Assembly (NCBI GenBank): GCA_017613485.1
Contig: JAGADS010000191.1
Coordinates: forward strand, 1 to 7,904
Origin: Treponema sp.
Lineage (GTDB): Bacteria > Spirochaetota > Spirochaetia > Treponematales > Treponemataceae
Length of the DNA stretch: 7,904 nt
Reading direction: 5' to 3'
Shown here: positions 5,803-7,904 of the stretch, in pieces
Layout: every line of letters starts with the position of its first letter
Numbering within the stretch: position 1 is the first letter of the stretch
Made by a program: the position numbers and the translations under genes
Notes under the pieces: model-generated
What the model was told of the DNA's origin: nothing
Databases searched by the model: none
The model's input: the letters and a program-made list of their open reading frames with translations, nothing else

Positions 5803-6900
5803 ATGGCAGAAGAAGAAAGCAAGTCATCATCAAGCATCAAGCAGCCGCTTAAGCAGTTGAACGGTTCTTCTCCTAAAAAGAAGGGCAGTACCAGGGATTA
5901 TAAGAATCTCACAGGCAGACAGAAAGCTGCAATCTTCCTTGTTGCATTGGGAAGTGATGTCTCATCTGAAGTAATGAAGCATCTTCGCGAGGATGAGGTT
6001 GAAACCCTTACATTTGAAATTGCACGTCTTGAGACAATTGATGCAGACTTCAAGGAACAGGTTCTTGAGGAATTCCAGGAACTCATGCAGGCACAGAACT
6101 TTATCACCACTGGTGGTATTGACTATGCCCGTGAATTGCTCGAAAAATCTTTGGGAAGCCAGAAGGCTATAGACATCATCAACCGTTTGACAAGCTCACT
6201 TCAGGTTCGTCCGTTCGACTTTATCCGCCGCACAGACCCTGCACACTTGTTGAACTTCGTACAGCAGGAATATCCGCAGACTATCGCACTTATTCTTGCA
6301 TATCTTGAGCCTCCAAAAGCCGCAATCATTCTGCAGAACCTGCCAGATGAGATTCAGCCTGAGGTTTCAAAGCGTCTTGCTACCATGGACCGTACATCCC
6401 CTGATGTTCTCCGTGAGGTTGAGCGTGTTCTTGAAAAGAAGCTTTCAACACTGTCAAGCGAAGACTATACGGCAGCTGGTGGTGTAGACAGCATCGTAGA
6501 AATCCTGAACCTTGTCGACCGTTCTTCCGAGAAGGCAATCATCGAGACTTTGGAAGAGGACGATCCAGAACTTGCAGAAGAGATCAAGAAACGCATGTTC
6601 GTATTCGAAGATATTGTCATGATCGGCGACCGCGATATTCAGAAAGTTCTGCGTGAAGTCGACGGTCAGCAGCTTGCAAAGGCACTTAAATCTGTTGATA
6701 CAGAAGTTCAGGACAAGATCTTCCGTAACATGTCAAAGCGTCAGGCAAGTATGCTTAAGGAAGACATGGAGTACATGGGACCTGTACGTCTTAAGGATGT
6801 TGAGGAAGCCCAGCAGAAAGTTGTTAGCGTAATCCGCCGTCTTGAGGATTCTGGTGAAATCGTTATCGCACGTGGTGACGGTGACGAGTACATCAACTAG
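5803..6900 (+). CDS. fliG: FliG, flagellar motor switch protein (probably the FliG2 type)
   Basis: FliG is the rotor protein that binds FliF and FliM and contacts the stator for torque and switching. The 365-residue product has an N-terminal FliF-binding domain (from about 38, LTGRQKAAIFLVALG), a middle domain with EYPQTIALILAYLEPPKAA (156 onward), a GG hinge (226-227), and the C-terminal torque domain starting around MFVFED. The torque-helix charges are kept: Lys in LAKALKS, Arg in FRNMSKR, Glu-Asp in MLKEDM and Arg in GPVRL. Two oddities: the FliM-contact motif is EYPQ, not the usual EHPQ, and a Ser/Lys-rich extension of roughly 30 residues precedes the first domain, making it longer than the usual 330-345. 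Spirochaetes often carry two fliG genes; the copy beside fliF is the one called FliG2. ATG 5803 has its SD inside fliF, 6 nt away. Confidence 0.97.
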   Translation: MAEEESKSSSSIKQPLKQLNGSSPKKKGSTRDYKNLTGRQKAAIFLVALGSDVSSEVMKHLREDEVETLTFEIARLETIDADFKEQVLEEFQELMQAQNFITTGGIDYARELLEKSLGSQKAIDIINRLTSSLQVRPFDFIRRTDPAHLLNFVQQEYPQTIALILAYLEPPKAAIILQNLPDEIQPEVSKRLATMDRTSPDVLREVERVLEKKLSTLSSEDYTAAGGVDSIVEILNLVDRSSEKAIIETLEEDDPELAEEIKKRMFVFEDIVMIGDRDIQKVLREVDGQQLAKALKSVDTEVQDKIFRNMSKRQASMLKEDMEYMGPVRLKDVEEAQQKVVSVIRRLEDSGEIVIARGDGDEYIN

Positions 6901-6923
6901 AGTTTTAATAGGAGTTAGTAGTT

Positions 6924-7856
6924 ATGGCACAGACAGTATTCAGACCAAACCAGATAAACTTAAAGAACGAAACAATACCTCTCCAGCTCACAAAGGAATT
7001 TGTTACTCCAGTTGAAGAGGTAGTGGAGGAAGTTCCTGAATACACAGGTCCTACTGCAGACCAGTTGCGTCGAGAAGCAGAAGAGTTTACCAAGAAGTGG
7101 GAGCAGGAAAAACTCCAGATGCTTGCTAAGGCCCAGTCTGATGCCGACAGCATTATAAAAAATGCAGAGAGTGCCGCATTCAACGAGGTTAAAAAGCAGA
7201 GTGACCAGGCTCTTGTAATAAAGAACAATGCAGAGAAAGAAGCCGGTGATGTAGTTGCAAAGGCAAAGGCAGAAGCGGAACAGATTCTTAAGTCTGCACA
7301 TGATGAAGAGCAGCGCATTTTTGACAAGGCACAGAAAGACGGATATGACAAGGGTCACGAGGAAGGATATCAGGTAGGAAATCAGGAAGCAGAGCGTCTT
7401 GTAGAAAGGCTTCATAAAATGATTGAGGCTGTTCAGGACAAGAGACAGGATATCCTGAATCAGACTGAAGGCCAGATTGTTGACCTTGTTCTCCTTATGA
7501 CACGCAAAGTTGTAAAGATAATGAGCGACAATCAGAAGAGCGTTATCATGGCTAATGTTGTTCAGGCACTTAAGAAAGTCAAGGGTCGTGGTGATGTAAT
7601 TCTTCGTGTCAACATGGCCGATGTCAAGCTTACAACTGAGCATACAAAAGACTTTATCAGTCAGGTCGAGAATATACGCAATGTATCTGTTGTCGAAGAC
7701 AGTTCTGTTGATCGCGGTGGGTGTATCATCGAGACAGACTTCGGTGCAATCGATGCACGTATTTCCAGCCAGCTTGGTGAGCTTGAGACTAAGATTCTTG
7801 GTATTTCACCAATCAAGTCAGTCAACAAGTCAGAGGTACCGAATCCTGATTTATAA
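6924..7856 (+). CDS. fliH: FliH, regulator of the flagellar export ATPase
   Basis: FliH dimers bind FliI, restrain its ATPase activity and tether it to the rotor C-ring and export gate. The 310-residue product has a variable N-terminus, a long Glu/Lys/Ala-rich coiled-coil stretch (about 48-138), and a glycine-zipper run with Gly140, 144, 148 and 152 spaced every four residues (GxxxGxxxGxxxG), a FliH hallmark. A C-terminal FliI-binding domain follows (about 180-290) with the VSVVEDSSVDRGGCIIETDFGAIDARI block typical of FliH and related V/F-type stator subunits. It is longer than enterobacterial FliH (about 235), mainly in the N-terminal half. The start has TAGGAG (6909-6914) spaced 9 nt. It lies 23 nt after fliG and 21 nt before fliI. 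Confidence 0.95.
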   Translation: MAQTVFRPNQINLKNETIPLQLTKEFVTPVEEVVEEVPEYTGPTADQLRREAEEFTKKWEQEKLQMLAKAQSDADSIIKNAESAAFNEVKKQSDQALVIKNNAEKEAGDVVAKAKAEAEQILKSAHDEEQRIFDKAQKDGYDKGHEEGYQVGNQEAERLVERLHKMIEAVQDKRQDILNQTEGQIVDLVLLMTRKVVKIMSDNQKSVIMANVVQALKKVKGRGDVILRVNMADVKLTTEHTKDFISQVENIRNVSVVEDSSVDRGGCIIETDFGAIDARISSQLGELETKILGISPIKSVNKSEVPNPDL

Positions 7857-7877
7857 TCCATAACGTGAGGGTGGGGT

Positions 7878-7904
7878 ATGGAATCTTTTTTTGACAAATA
7901 TATA
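7878..7904 (+). CDS. fliI: Start of fliI, flagellar export ATPase (partial)
   Basis: Nine codons (MESFFDKYI) run from ATG 7878 off the right edge. GAGGGTGGGG (7867-7876) lies just upstream, with GAGG 7 nt from the ATG, a strong initiation site. The residues alone do not identify the protein; the call rests on position, because fliI follows fliH in this cluster in spirochaetes and many other bacteria. FliI would be the Walker-type ATPase that FliH controls. Confidence 0.7.

Noticed and set aside
6960..7643. 227-codon - strand frame opposite fliH, rich in Leu, Phe and Cys
   Set aside because: It is antisense to a well-supported coiled-coil gene; the hydrophobic composition is what the complement of Glu/Lys/Ala codons gives. 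No SD or family resemblance was seen.

Overview
The window looks like a chromosomal segment of a spirochaete, most likely Treponema or a close relative. The evidence is gene order plus protein sequence: hslV-hslU followed by flgB-flgC-fliE-fliF-fliG-fliH-(fliI), all on the + strand. As I recall from the literature, the same order occurs in Borrelia and in several treponemes. Base composition is moderate and looks even across the window. I see no insertion sequence, tRNA, rRNA, CRISPR array or other sign of recent transfer.

Layout. Positions 2-100 hold the 3' end of an upstream gene that I cannot identify. hslV (165-707) and hslU (712-2253) encode the ATP-dependent HslVU protease, 4 nt apart and clearly co-translated. 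Positions 2254-2640 hold a 47-codon membrane-peptide gene (2374-2517) with a very strong ribosome binding site, followed by a textbook rho-independent terminator (2528-2560). The flagellar genes begin after it: the proximal rod genes flgB and flgC, and the rod/MS-ring adaptor fliE (2641-3951). A 138-nt spacer follows, containing an AT-rich 12-bp hairpin, a perfect extended -10 promoter, a small inverted repeat at the predicted +1, and a tiny upstream ORF whose stop overlaps the fliF start. Then come fliF (MS ring), fliG (rotor switch), fliH (export ATPase regulator) and the first nine codons of fliI (export ATPase).

How the genes work together. FliF builds the membrane-embedded MS ring. FliG docks on its cytoplasmic tail and receives torque from the stator. 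FliE and FlgB/FlgC build the first rod layers on the ring and leave through the flagellar type III apparatus, whose ATPase FliI is controlled by FliH. HslVU is a general quality-control protease; any functional tie to the flagellum is inference from the neighbourhood only.

Regulation. Two elements resembling FliA/sigma-28 promoters, with identical 14-nt spacing, lie upstream of the 47-codon gene and of flgB. A sigma-70-like extended -10 promoter lies upstream of fliF. The cluster therefore appears to be cut into at least three transcription units: hslVU plus the small gene, flgBC-fliE, and fliFGHI. The least described parts are the small membrane gene and these spacer elements; the remaining genes are ordinary conserved ones.
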